In this document: positions 31,528-39,718 of the stretch, piece by piece
Layout: the number at the start of each line of letters is the position of its first letter
Numbering within the stretch: the first letter of the stretch is position 1
Assembly (NCBI GenBank): GCA_947499885.1
Contig: CANMQB010000004.1
Location: 1 to 41,815 of the forward strand
DNA length: 41,815 bases
Direction of reading: 5' to 3'
From: Spartobacteria bacterium
Lineage (GTDB): Bacteria; Verrucomicrobiota; Verrucomicrobiia; Chthoniobacterales; Terrimicrobiaceae
Translations under genes and position numbers: made by a program
Notes under the pieces: generated by a model
What the model saw: the letters and a program-made list of their open reading frames with translations, nothing else
Told to the model about the DNA's origin: nothing
Databases searched by the model: none

Positions 31528-33209
31528 TGTATTCTTCCAGTGGTGAGTTTGGCGATGAGGGAAGCCCGCATGCGTTTTCGGATTTGCTCATGCGTCACAT
31601 CAGGCGATTCGGAGTAAACCAGTTCGCACGGCACATCGAGTTGCCGGAGGCGTTCTTGGAGTTTTACGCCGAAGTTGGCGGAGTGGGTGGGGTCCTTTTG
31701 TTCGTGGCCGATCTTTGGCGCGTCGCCGTAATACAAAGCCACCGGCGGCGCATCAGAGGCGGCCAACGCGTAGGGCGAGTATTCCGCAATCCAAGACAGG
31801 ATCGACTCGCGTTGTTCGAGGAATCCCTCGAAACCGCCTTTCACGCCGAAAGCATGGCTGCCGTAGCGGCTGTTGGGGATCCATTCCTTCATCTGTTGCG
31901 GATCAAGCGTGGTCTGTGCCGCCCACACGGCTGCGCAATACGGACGTGTGCTCTCGCGCGCCACCGGATCGGGGCTGTTCGGGTCGGCCATGTCTTTGTG
32001 AAATGCCAGCCAGAGCGAAGAGCATGCGCCAGCTGACCCGCCGGTTAACGCGATGCGGTCTTTGCGAATGCCCCATTCATCCGCCTTGCTGCGCACGAAC
32101 TGCAAGGCTCGTGCGGCATCGTGCATGGGCCCGCGCACCGGGGGGACGATGCCCTCGGCGTTTGCTTGGGCGATGAAACGATAATCCACCGACACCACCG
32201 AGATGCCGGCATTCAAATAGTCCTCGAGACCCTCGACATCGCGCCGGGTCCCAGTGCTCCAACCTCCGCCATGAATGACCAAGACGGTCGGCGTGGGGTG
32301 TGGCGAATCGGCTCTCCAAAAGTCAAGGACCTGTTTGTCATGCGGCCCGTAGGCCACCAAGCTCTGTGTGGGAGGAACCGCGTAAGTGTTCTGGCGAATG
32401 AATCGCACGATCTCCGCTGGGTCCGACAGCCCGTGCGGATGGTGCCCTTCGTCGGGTTGCCTGAGGAGGCGAAAGAAGAGCCCCCTGCTCTCGTAGAACT
32501 TTTGCAGCACCGCGCCATTTTCGCTGTAGGGCACGACCTCGTCCTTTCCCCCAGCGACATAAACAATACCCGCCCGGGTGGCTGCGAGCTCCTCGGTGAG
32601 GTCCACCGGATTTTGCTTGTAGGCCAACGCCTCCGCCTCGCTGGCAAAACCATAAACTTTCCAGAGTTCCTCCCAATCCTTCGGGCTTCCCGCACCCTTG
32701 CCGAGCTTACCGCCCGGCCAGCTTTTGAAATCGCAGACCGCTTTGTCGAGATAAAGGCACGAGACCTTGCCAGGATTCTCCGCCGCCCAACGCAAGGCCC
32801 CAAGGCCCTCGTGGCTTAAACCCATCAGCGCCACCTCGCGCGACAGGCTGTATCGCTCCGTCATCTCCCGATAAGTGGCATCCCAGCGCTTATCCGGATC
32901 GGGTGCCCCCAGAATGGCCCCAGGTGCCATTGCCACAACATGGAACCCTTGTTTGACAAGTTCGGATTGCGTCCGCGCCAAGTTTGCCACCGGAGCGCTA
33001 CTCGGATCGTAAAGTCCGGGCGCAAGCACCCAGGGCCGCCCTGAGGCAGGCTTGTCGGGAACCAATACCTGCGCTTGCGCCGCGCCAACCGGCACCTTGG
33101 ACAGAGGCACACCAAGGTGTGTGCTCTGGGGAGAGGGAAACGATCCCCCCGCGCACAAAAGAATCATTGAAGCCGGTAGCATGGTCAAAATTGTGAGGAA
33201 CTGTTTCAT
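31524..33209 (-). CDS. Secreted double alpha/beta-hydrolase fusion protein
   Basis: This 561-residue protein carries a signal peptide (MKQFLTILTMLPASMILLCAGGSF) and two alpha/beta hydrolase domains. The first, about residues 50-290, is of dienelactone-hydrolase type, with nucleophile region MGLSHEGLGAL, acidic GGKDEVVPY and His in EGHHPHG. The second, about 305-550, is an esterase/lipase of the BD-FAE or carboxylesterase type, with oxyanion motif HGGGWSTG, nucleophile GGSAGACSS and a Ser-Pro-Asp-Val-Thr-His motif near the end. Two esterase domains joined in one secreted chain could remove different acyl groups from one polysaccharide. The ATG at 33209 was preferred over the longer TTG/GTG-type start at 33242. 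It is translationally coupled to the sulfatase. Confidence 0.82.
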   Translation of the reverse strand: MKQFLTILTMLPASMILLCAGGSFPSPQSTHLGVPLSKVPVGAAQAQVLVPDKPASGRPWVLAPGLYDPSSAPVANLARTQSELVKQGFHVVAMAPGAILGAPDPDKRWDATYREMTERYSLSREVALMGLSHEGLGALRWAAENPGKVSCLYLDKAVCDFKSWPGGKLGKGAGSPKDWEELWKVYGFASEAEALAYKQNPVDLTEELAATRAGIVYVAGGKDEVVPYSENGAVLQKFYESRGLFFRLLRQPDEGHHPHGLSDPAEIVRFIRQNTYAVPPTQSLVAYGPHDKQVLDFWRADSPHPTPTVLVIHGGGWSTGTRRDVEGLEDYLNAGISVVSVDYRFIAQANAEGIVPPVRGPMHDAARALQFVRSKADEWGIRKDRIALTGGSAGACSSLWLAFHKDMADPNSPDPVARESTRPYCAAVWAAQTTLDPQQMKEWIPNSRYGSHAFGVKGGFEGFLEQRESILSWIAEYSPYALAASDAPPVALYYGDAPKIGHEQKDPTHSANFGVKLQERLRQLDVPCELVYSESPDVTHEQIRKRMRASLIAKLTTGRIQ

Positions 33210-33219
33210 CAATTCAGTG

Positions 33220-34284
33220 TCAACCACCCGCTCCCGTTCCACAGACCTCTGCCGGCCGATTGAGCGCGAGGATGAGCAGGAAAGAATCCTGTGAATTCAC
33301 AGGCTGGGCAGCCAAGCTCAAGAGTTGGGGACAGCCATTTTCAAGCAGAAGTTTTGGCATTTCCAGCCTCTGGAAATTTTGTTGCACTCCGTCTTCCCAC
33401 GCGATTGAGAAGTCTTTGACGAGCAGATGTGGAGACGGGTGCCAATCGAGCCCGTCGGGCGATTCGAGCAAGAGGAGGCTTCGGCCATGCGGCGTTAAAA
33501 ATGGCTCGTCATGATCCTTCACAATTGCGTAGTAGCGGTCGTTTTGGAACCACTCGAAGTGATCGTCGATGTGGAATTGGAAGTGATGGTCAACCTCAAG
33601 CCACTTGCGTTTATCCACCATCGGTGTCGGATCACGCTGGAATGGACCGAGCGGACCCGGAGCCGTTGCAGAATAATGGAAAACGCCTCCTCCGAAATTT
33701 CCCGGCCCGGGAGCGAGTGTTTTGTAATAAAGGCGCACGCGGCCGTCCGGCAACACGAGGGCATTAGGCACGGCGGTGATGCCGTATCCAAAGTCAGGTC
33801 CAACATCGAGCAGGGGCCCCTCGCATAGCTTCCATGGCCCTTGGGGAGCATCAGCGACAGCTACACCGATTCGTTGGTTGTTGCGGTGCACCCACCATTC
33901 TTCCGATGAGATATCGATCTTCCGGTCAGGACGCCACGCATCGGACCCGCAGTTGCCGGTGTAATAGAGATAGAATTTGTCGCCGTAGGGGATGACGCAG
34001 ACATTGTAAACCGAGTGGGCGTCCCAAGACATATTCGTTTGAGCGGATAAAACAACGGAACGGAATTCGTAGGGGCCGGCTGCCTCGGTTGCCGTGGCCC
34101 ATGCGATTTCAGCATGTGTGGCCCATGCGTCAAAGCCGAGGGACCTTTTCCAGCGGGAATAGAAAAGATGATGATGTCCATCTGAACTGCGGATCACGCA
34201 AGGATCCCAAAGACACCAACCCTCCTGCTGGAAAACCGCCTTGCGGGGCACTCTTGCCGGAATCAGATTTGCGAAGTCGATCAT
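33220..34284 (-). CDS. GH43/GH117-like five-bladed beta-propeller glycoside hydrolase
   Basis: This 354-residue protein has the repeated beta-propeller look of GH43, GH117 and related families. It opens with GWCLWDPCVIRSSDGHHHLFYSRW, where the Asp after Trp is a typical catalytic or substrate-binding position. WDAHSVYNVCVIPYGDKFYLYYTG and LPDGRVRLYYKTLAPG are further blade signatures. No signal peptide is visible, so it may act in the cytoplasm on imported oligosaccharides. The ATG at 34284 was preferred over the longer frame. It is the sixth gene in a PUL-like operon, 10 bp before the double hydrolase. Family assignment between GH43, GH117 and newer families is uncertain. Confidence 0.65.
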   Translation of the reverse strand: MIDFANLIPARVPRKAVFQQEGWCLWDPCVIRSSDGHHHLFYSRWKRSLGFDAWATHAEIAWATATEAAGPYEFRSVVLSAQTNMSWDAHSVYNVCVIPYGDKFYLYYTGNCGSDAWRPDRKIDISSEEWWVHRNNQRIGVAVADAPQGPWKLCEGPLLDVGPDFGYGITAVPNALVLPDGRVRLYYKTLAPGPGNFGGGVFHYSATAPGPLGPFQRDPTPMVDKRKWLEVDHHFQFHIDDHFEWFQNDRYYAIVKDHDEPFLTPHGRSLLLLESPDGLDWHPSPHLLVKDFSIAWEDGVQQNFQRLEMPKLLLENGCPQLLSLAAQPVNSQDSFLLILALNRPAEVCGTGAGG

Positions 34285-34389
34285 GCCTTGCCTTTCAAGA
34301 TCTCGCTCCCAGAGGGCACCGCAGGGTGTTTTCCAGCAAGCAGACCACACGGAATGTCATTTTTTGGACAATCTCAGATTTCATCCTTT

Positions 34390-36468
34390 TCAAGGCGAGG
34401 GATTCTCATGCTCGGTGACCAGCTTGGCGGTGACCAATCGCGGGAAACCGCCGCTTTCCATTCTTGGAAACGACAGGGTCAGGGTATTCTCACCTTCCCT
34501 CAGGCTGGTAAGCGGGACCTTTCCCACGGCAAGACCATGAAAATTCTTCACGTCTTTGGACCAGGTGACATCGAAGTCCGATAGGGCGACCCCGTTGACT
34601 TTGACCTCGGGATTCTCGGCAAAGCCACCATCCCGCGCGAGGCCGAGGGAGACACGGGCCCCCACGATGCGACCGGGCCATTTTGTCAGCGGCAGCTTGA
34701 TCTCAAGGGGTTCGCCAGGCTTGATCTCCAGAAGCGTGGCGGGAGCATAGCTGAAGATTTCCGTGACACGCGATTCTGTTTGCGGTTCGGCTGAAAGCGT
34801 CAGTCGCACGATGGCGGTCTCTTCTCCGCGCAGTTCCAGTTTCGACAAATCCGCGAGCGGTTGGTAGTCGGCGATTTGCTCGATGTGCAGGCCGCCGGAG
34901 GCGGTTTCATCGCGTTGGGGGTCGGGAATATTGCCCTCGTAGTAGAGCCTGCGGACCTCTGTGCTCACGATGCGGATGGGCTGACCCTTCGCATCCAGCC
35001 CAAGGTTTGCCTCGATCGAAGCGACGGCTGGGTGCCGTGGAAATCCCCGACTGTTGTGAATGAGAAGGTAGGCGACCTTGCCATCTAGGAAACTTCGCAC
35101 GCGCAGTGCGTCGCCCTGCTGGCCATCGGCAACCTGCGTTGGAACCCGACGGCCCTTAAGCTCCTTGAAAAACTCGTAAAACTCCCGGAAGCGCGTCACT
35201 TTCACTGAGAAGTCATCCGGCGCATCGGGGCGGGTGTAGATGGCCATACCACGCTGAGGTGCATGGCCTTTGGCAGACTCACCCAAGATGAACGGCACCG
35301 TCAGCTCCACTTCGGGCCGTTCCATGTAGGTCAGCCACTGGCGAATCACGGTCGTCATATAGAGCCATGGTTTAAAGTCGTTCTTCCATGGACCAAATTG
35401 CGGATGAACTGTCTGGTGGCCGAACTCCGAGATGATCATCGGCTTGGGCTGCGACACCTGAAAATACTGCATGTGGTACGCGGCGAAGAGATCGAGATAA
35501 GCGTCAAGCCGTCCGTATTCCCAAACCGTGCCGATGCCCAGCCGCTGGGCTTCATACAAACTCGGCTCGGGCACGCGCTTGGCCTGCCATGCCGGATCCG
35601 GTGGCAACGACCAGTGGCCTTTGCTGTAGAAATGCAAGTCGTAAGCGCCGACGCAATCGCCCGCCTGCTCGATGAACGGTTTCTGCGTATTCTCCCAGCT
35701 TTTCCAATCCGCTCCGGGATACGGCCACGCGCTACAGGGACCGCTCACCTTCACCTCTGGATGATTCTTGCGTAGGCCATCCGCCACCACGCGGGTGAGA
35801 TTTGCCAAGTGGTCATCCCATTCCCCTCCCGGTTCATTCTGGATCGTCCACCAACTGGGTGGCGAGCAGTTCGAGGCTTTCAGGGTGTCGAACCATGCAG
35901 AAATGATCTCGGCACATAGCGGATAAAATTCCGGGCGCGGCACCTCTTGCAGGAACTTCTCATGGTCTTCGAGAAGTTCTTTCTTCGGTGCACCCGGCTT
36001 TGGCGCGCGCATCCATTCCGGGTAACCAGAGAATGCCATGGCGTGTTTGGCGCCGGGATATTCCCACGCCGCGTTCTGAAATGCGCTCACATAGCTGTTC
36101 AAGGTATTCTTGAGCGACTCCGGCGTTGGTCGCCCCGGATGCTCCGCGTCCTGCTGCAACCCGCCAAGGTTTTTCTCATCGACAGAGGAGTTGAAGACGA
36201 GAATGCCACGGCCAGGCACCGCGCCGATCTCACCGAGTTCGCGATTCCGCTCCGCGCTGAATGATCCCGGTGGATAGTAGCTGCGGAAGTAAATGTTCCG
36301 ATCGAGATGTGATTTTTCGAACGCTCCGACACGAATGGCGCGGTCCTTGGTCAGGTCGATTTGGATCGTCGCCGAGTAAGGCGCTTGATGTGCTGTTTGA
36401 TCTTCCGCGTTCAGAGCTCCGCAGAAAATGAACAGGCAGGTGGAAAGCAGGGGAACAAATGACCTCAT
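34390..36468 (-). CDS. Secreted clan GH-A glycoside hydrolase (GH86-like candidate)
   Basis: This 692-residue protein has a signal peptide (MRSFVPLLSTCLFIFCGALNA) and a TIM-barrel glycoside hydrolase domain. The likely acid/base Glu is in WWTIQNEPGGEW and the likely nucleophile Glu in IISEFGHQT, the arrangement of clan GH-A. The opening FRSYYPPGSFSAERNRELG and VPGRGILVF are reminiscent of GH86 beta-agarases and porphyranases, but this is memory-based resemblance. GH30 or GH39 relatives are alternatives. The C-terminus (about 540-692) appears to be a beta-sandwich or carbohydrate-binding module. It overlaps the SGNH gene by 4 bp. If GH86-like, the operon would address a red-algal galactan, with L-galactose or fucose units feeding the oxidative pathway. 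Confidence 0.6.
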   Translation of the reverse strand: MRSFVPLLSTCLFIFCGALNAEDQTAHQAPYSATIQIDLTKDRAIRVGAFEKSHLDRNIYFRSYYPPGSFSAERNRELGEIGAVPGRGILVFNSSVDEKNLGGLQQDAEHPGRPTPESLKNTLNSYVSAFQNAAWEYPGAKHAMAFSGYPEWMRAPKPGAPKKELLEDHEKFLQEVPRPEFYPLCAEIISAWFDTLKASNCSPPSWWTIQNEPGGEWDDHLANLTRVVADGLRKNHPEVKVSGPCSAWPYPGADWKSWENTQKPFIEQAGDCVGAYDLHFYSKGHWSLPPDPAWQAKRVPEPSLYEAQRLGIGTVWEYGRLDAYLDLFAAYHMQYFQVSQPKPMIISEFGHQTVHPQFGPWKNDFKPWLYMTTVIRQWLTYMERPEVELTVPFILGESAKGHAPQRGMAIYTRPDAPDDFSVKVTRFREFYEFFKELKGRRVPTQVADGQQGDALRVRSFLDGKVAYLLIHNSRGFPRHPAVASIEANLGLDAKGQPIRIVSTEVRRLYYEGNIPDPQRDETASGGLHIEQIADYQPLADLSKLELRGEETAIVRLTLSAEPQTESRVTEIFSYAPATLLEIKPGEPLEIKLPLTKWPGRIVGARVSLGLARDGGFAENPEVKVNGVALSDFDVTWSKDVKNFHGLAVGKVPLTSLREGENTLTLSFPRMESGGFPRLVTAKLVTEHENPSP

Positions 36469-37976
36469 GGATTCGCCCCTTTCTGAATTGGCCGCAGAGT
36501 GAACTCATGAGGCATTGGCTGAGCCGCCTTCCGGGCGGCTTGCATAGCGGCCTCGGCTTCTTGCTGGATTGCGTCCTCATTAGGTTTCATCTCCAGATAT
36601 TGCCGGTGGGCCTGCTCGATAACCGGATTCTGTTTGGCCCGTTCGAGACGGGCATCGAGCTTGGCGGTCATTTGCGTCTGGTCGATCGGTCGTTGTGCAT
36701 CCGGCCAGGCGGCGTGCTCGCAGACAGCCAAATTGCGGAGCTTGGCCACAGCATCCCACTTCATTTGAAGTGCAGCCAACACTGCCAGAGACTGCTGCGC
36801 CTGTGGAGTATTGGCTTCCTCTGCGAGATTCACCCCCTGAGCCAATTCCGCAGCCGTCAAATCGCGGATTTTCTTTCCGTCAATCTTCAACTCGTAACCG
36901 CCGGGGGGGAGGCCTCTGACCGTGAGAAGTTGCTGGTTGAACTCTTGCTTGAACGGCACCCAATCCAATGCGGCTTTGGCTGATGCTTCGAACGGAAATG
37001 GCAAGGCATTTTCCATACAGGTGAAAACGATCCCCCCATCGTCAACTTTCAAGTCACTCACCGAGCAGTTTTTCAATTCGCCAACCTTCTTCGCGGCCGC
37101 GTCAATCGTGATGCTGGAAACCACACCAGCCAAACCCTGGGCACGGAGAAATTCGTAGGCCATCACAAAATGACCGGGAGGTGTCGGGTGAATCCGGTCA
37201 CCGCCAACTATGGTAAAGCGGGGATTTTCCTTCTGCTTTTCCACATTGATCGCCGCCATGGGGCCATTGAAGTCAACACAGGGCAATTGGAACTCGCCAG
37301 CCATAGCCCGCACACGCTGGGCAAACCCAGCCAAAGCAGGCCCGCAGCCCGGATAATTGGTGCCCGTGACATCCGCTGTATCATCAAAAATCGATGGGGT
37401 GATGAGAATGACTTTCACTCCCGACTCCAGCAATGACTTCGTCAATTGGCGCATGGCCACTTCGTAGGTTTCCGCAGCCTTGGCACGACGGCTTTCGTCG
37501 CCTCCGGGCGCGTAAAGACCTGGAGAGACATCATTCATCCCAAGCATCACAGAAACCGATGTTGGCTTCGCATCCAGGCAGTCCCACTGCAAACGCCGCA
37601 GCGCTCCTGGTGCGGTGTCGCCGGAAATGCCGCAGTTGATGACATCCAGCTTCTGCGAGGGGAATCTGGTCAGGTAGAATAGTTCGACGTAGCGGTGATA
37701 CTGGCCGCTGCGCGTGATGCTGTCGCCCAGCACACCCCATCGCTCTCCGTCGATGAAAGGTGCGGGAGCAATGGGACGGGGTTCCGTGGCCCACAAGGTC
37801 GAGCTGGACGTCACTCCCATGCCGAAGGCGATCAGGGCAAGAACGGCGAAGAAATTTCGACGAGGTGAATCTATTGCCGTTCGATCAGGTGTGCCGATCG
37901 GTAGGGCGATGGGGATCGGCCTATTGGGTTTCTCTGGATTGGTTGGGCATTCTGTGCTGTTGCTTCGTGTTTTCAT
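36465..37976 (-). CDS. Secreted SGNH/GDSL hydrolase with a long N-terminal leader
   Basis: This 503-residue protein has the SGNH blocks WGVLGDSITRSGQ (block I, catalytic Ser), CGISGDTAPG (block II), VMLGMNDV (block III) and GDRIHPTPPGH (block V, Asp-His). This is typical of carbohydrate esterases such as acetylxylan or rhamnogalacturonan acetylesterase. The N-terminus is unusual: about 45 residues containing PIPIALPIGTP and SPRRNFF precede the hydrophobic signal segment. The start at 37976 is the only ATG upstream, so the leader is probably real. The same leader type occurs in the protein at 39248-39718. A C-terminal region of about 200 residues is rich in helices and has no recognised domain. 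It precedes the clan GH-A gene in the operon with a 4-bp overlap. Confidence 0.8.
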   Translation of the reverse strand: MKTRSNSTECPTNPEKPNRPIPIALPIGTPDRTAIDSPRRNFFAVLALIAFGMGVTSSSTLWATEPRPIAPAPFIDGERWGVLGDSITRSGQYHRYVELFYLTRFPSQKLDVINCGISGDTAPGALRRLQWDCLDAKPTSVSVMLGMNDVSPGLYAPGGDESRRAKAAETYEVAMRQLTKSLLESGVKVILITPSIFDDTADVTGTNYPGCGPALAGFAQRVRAMAGEFQLPCVDFNGPMAAINVEKQKENPRFTIVGGDRIHPTPPGHFVMAYEFLRAQGLAGVVSSITIDAAAKKVGELKNCSVSDLKVDDGGIVFTCMENALPFPFEASAKAALDWVPFKQEFNQQLLTVRGLPPGGYELKIDGKKIRDLTAAELAQGVNLAEEANTPQAQQSLAVLAALQMKWDAVAKLRNLAVCEHAAWPDAQRPIDQTQMTAKLDARLERAKQNPVIEQAHRQYLEMKPNEDAIQQEAEAAMQAARKAAQPMPHEFTLRPIQKGANP

Positions 37977-38012
37977 GGGTCTTTCTGGGTTTTCTGGGGA
38001 GGCCGTTGGATT

Positions 38013-39239
38013 TCAGTCGCTCTTTCCTTGGCTTTTTCGTTGAGGTGAAGAGCCCGTTTCGACTTGGAGCATCATTTGTTTGACCTCCTCACCGGGATCA
38101 AATTTCCAGACCGCCTTGCCGAGGACATCTTTTCGTTGGATGACCACCTCCGGATGGGTGGCGACGGATCCAAGCATCGTGAGTTGCTCTCCCTCGGTCT
38201 TCAGGACGCGGCTGAATCGCAATCCGCCTTTGCTGTCGCGATAGATCACGACATCGGTTGGCCGCACCTCTTCCAATTGAAATGCGAGACCGCGCTTGTA
38301 GATCACAAAATCTCCGGTGCGATACTCCGGCGCCAGAAAGTCGCTCCCGAGTTTGGCATAGCCAAAACAGGTCGTGCCACCGAGCAGGAGAAGCACGCAG
38401 ACTGCGCCACCAACCGAGGCGACGCGGAGCGCTCCACCCCGCATCAAGTCTGGAGCGGCTGCGAGCGGAGACGGTGGGGATGTCGCTCCCCGGGTGTGGC
38501 AAATGAACTCCCAGAGTAAAAACACGAACAGAACGGCCAGGCCGACATCCACCCACAGCGGGGTGGAGAATGAGGCCCCGCCGAAATAAAGCAGAAGGAC
38601 TGCGAGCGAGTTATTCAGCGCGTGCCAAAGAATCGCAGGATAAATCGACCCCGTCCGCCATGCAATAAACCCGATCCCGACGCCGAAGAGAATTGGCCCG
38701 ACAAAGTTGAAGGGATTCAGATGAATCAGCCCGAACATCAAAGCACTGAACGCAACGGCCCGCACCGGTCCGCGCTTTTCAAGCGTGCCTTGGAAGGCCC
38801 CCCGGAAGAGCACTTCCTCGCAAATCGGCGCAGCAATTCCGATCACGCAAAGATTCTGCAACAGGTGCTGGGGTGTTTTCGGTGTCACGATTTGCATCAA
38901 GGCTTCCAGCGCGGGAATCCAATCGGGAAAGAAATGGAGCGCAAGCGGCCGTGTCGCCTGATCAACCAAGGTGGCCAAGCCCATGCCCGTAACGGCAAGA
39001 AGCACCACACGCCACAAGACTCCGGCGGATACCGGACGCAGGCGCAATGCCTCTTTGATCCCGGCTGTTTTCCATTTCGCATAGACCAAGGAGGGCAAAA
39101 ATAGGCCCAGCACTTGCGCGGTGAGCACACCACCGATGATCGAAAAACTTTGGAGAAAGATCGACGCGCCGATGTAGAGCGTCGTGGCGAGGCACAGCAG
39201 CACCCACGCATCACGCGTGGGTGCCTGTGTTCGTGGCAT
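38013..39239 (-). CDS. CPBP intramembrane protease fused to an S26-like domain
   Basis: This 408-residue membrane protein has an N-terminal CPBP (Abi/RCE1-like) protease with EEVLFRGAFQGTL (EExxxR), LIHLNPFNF (His) and HALNNS (His), all conserved active-site elements. At least six hydrophobic segments precede residue 250. The last 145 residues contain one more transmembrane segment, then a signal-peptidase-I-like beta domain: FLAPEYRTGDFVIYKRG, RPTDVVIYRD and RFSRVLKTEGEQL. In signal peptidase I the Ser of SxMxP and Lys of KRV are catalytic; here Phe and Ser occupy those places, so this half seems inactive. The ATG at 39239 is preferred over a TTG upstream. It lies 8 bp after the secretin-N-like gene. 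Confidence 0.75.
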   Translation of the reverse strand: MPRTQAPTRDAWVLLCLATTLYIGASIFLQSFSIIGGVLTAQVLGLFLPSLVYAKWKTAGIKEALRLRPVSAGVLWRVVLLAVTGMGLATLVDQATRPLALHFFPDWIPALEALMQIVTPKTPQHLLQNLCVIGIAAPICEEVLFRGAFQGTLEKRGPVRAVAFSALMFGLIHLNPFNFVGPILFGVGIGFIAWRTGSIYPAILWHALNNSLAVLLLYFGGASFSTPLWVDVGLAVLFVFLLWEFICHTRGATSPPSPLAAAPDLMRGGALRVASVGGAVCVLLLLGGTTCFGYAKLGSDFLAPEYRTGDFVIYKRGLAFQLEEVRPTDVVIYRDSKGGLRFSRVLKTEGEQLTMLGSVATHPEVVIQRKDVLGKAVWKFDPGEEVKQMMLQVETGSSPQRKSQGKSD

Positions 39240-39244
39240 CAAGG
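39103..39244. repeat. 142-bp direct repeat, copy 1 (5' end of the CPBP gene)
   Basis: This segment, covering the start and first codons of the CPBP protease gene, recurs at 41674-41815 with one mismatch (A39132 against G41703) and ends exactly at the window edge there. It is the likely source copy because it lies inside an intact gene. Confidence 0.9.
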
Positions 39245-39247
39245 GAG

Positions 39248-39718
39248 TCAATGAGAGCCTCCCGCCTTACCGGAGTGGGCTTCGATCAAAGCATCCACCA
39301 ATTCCATATTTTCCTTCGTATTCCGAACGATCAACGCACCGCCGGGAAGAACTTGAGCCAAGGCTCCCTCAGGGAAAGGGACGCCCAAAGACTCGAAAAC
39401 CTCAGTCAGCGGGGCCGACGCGTTAGCGGGCGATGCCTTTCGCAGGGAGGCAAGCAACTCCGACGAGGCGGTGTATTGTTTGGTGACAAGCGAACCTTGC
39501 GATGTCGCTGCTGGCTCAGCGGCGCTAAGGTTGGAATCCATTCCCATGCTGAAGGCGGTGAAGAGGGCAACGACTGCCAAAAGAATTCGACGAGGAAAAG
39601 ACAGGAACTGCCGGGCTTCCGTGCCGATCGGAAGGGCGATGGGGATTTTCTTTCCGTTTGCCGATTGATTCGGATGGATCATTGCAAAACGTATGTTTTG
39701 TGGCTCACGAGCCATCAT
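39248..39718 (-). CDS. Small secreted secretin-N-like domain protein
   Basis: This 156-residue protein has the PIALPIGT leader, then FPRRILLAVVALF and a Sec-like hydrophobic segment ending around SAAEPA. The mature part of about 95 residues contains TKQYTASSELLASLR and then a beta-alpha-beta stretch: VFESLGVPFPEGALAQ, PGGALIVRNTKENMELVDAL. This pattern is one I recall from the N-terminal part of secretin-like (STN/N0) proteins common in Verrucomicrobia and Planctomycetes. Here it stands alone without a secretin barrel. The ATG at 39718 overlaps the fucosidase stop by 4 bp; an internal ATG at 39682 would trim the leader. It may form part of an envelope or uptake system; function is unknown. 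Confidence 0.65.
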   Translation of the reverse strand: MMAREPQNIRFAMIHPNQSANGKKIPIALPIGTEARQFLSFPRRILLAVVALFTAFSMGMDSNLSAAEPAATSQGSLVTKQYTASSELLASLRKASPANASAPLTEVFESLGVPFPEGALAQVLPGGALIVRNTKENMELVDALIEAHSGKAGGSH

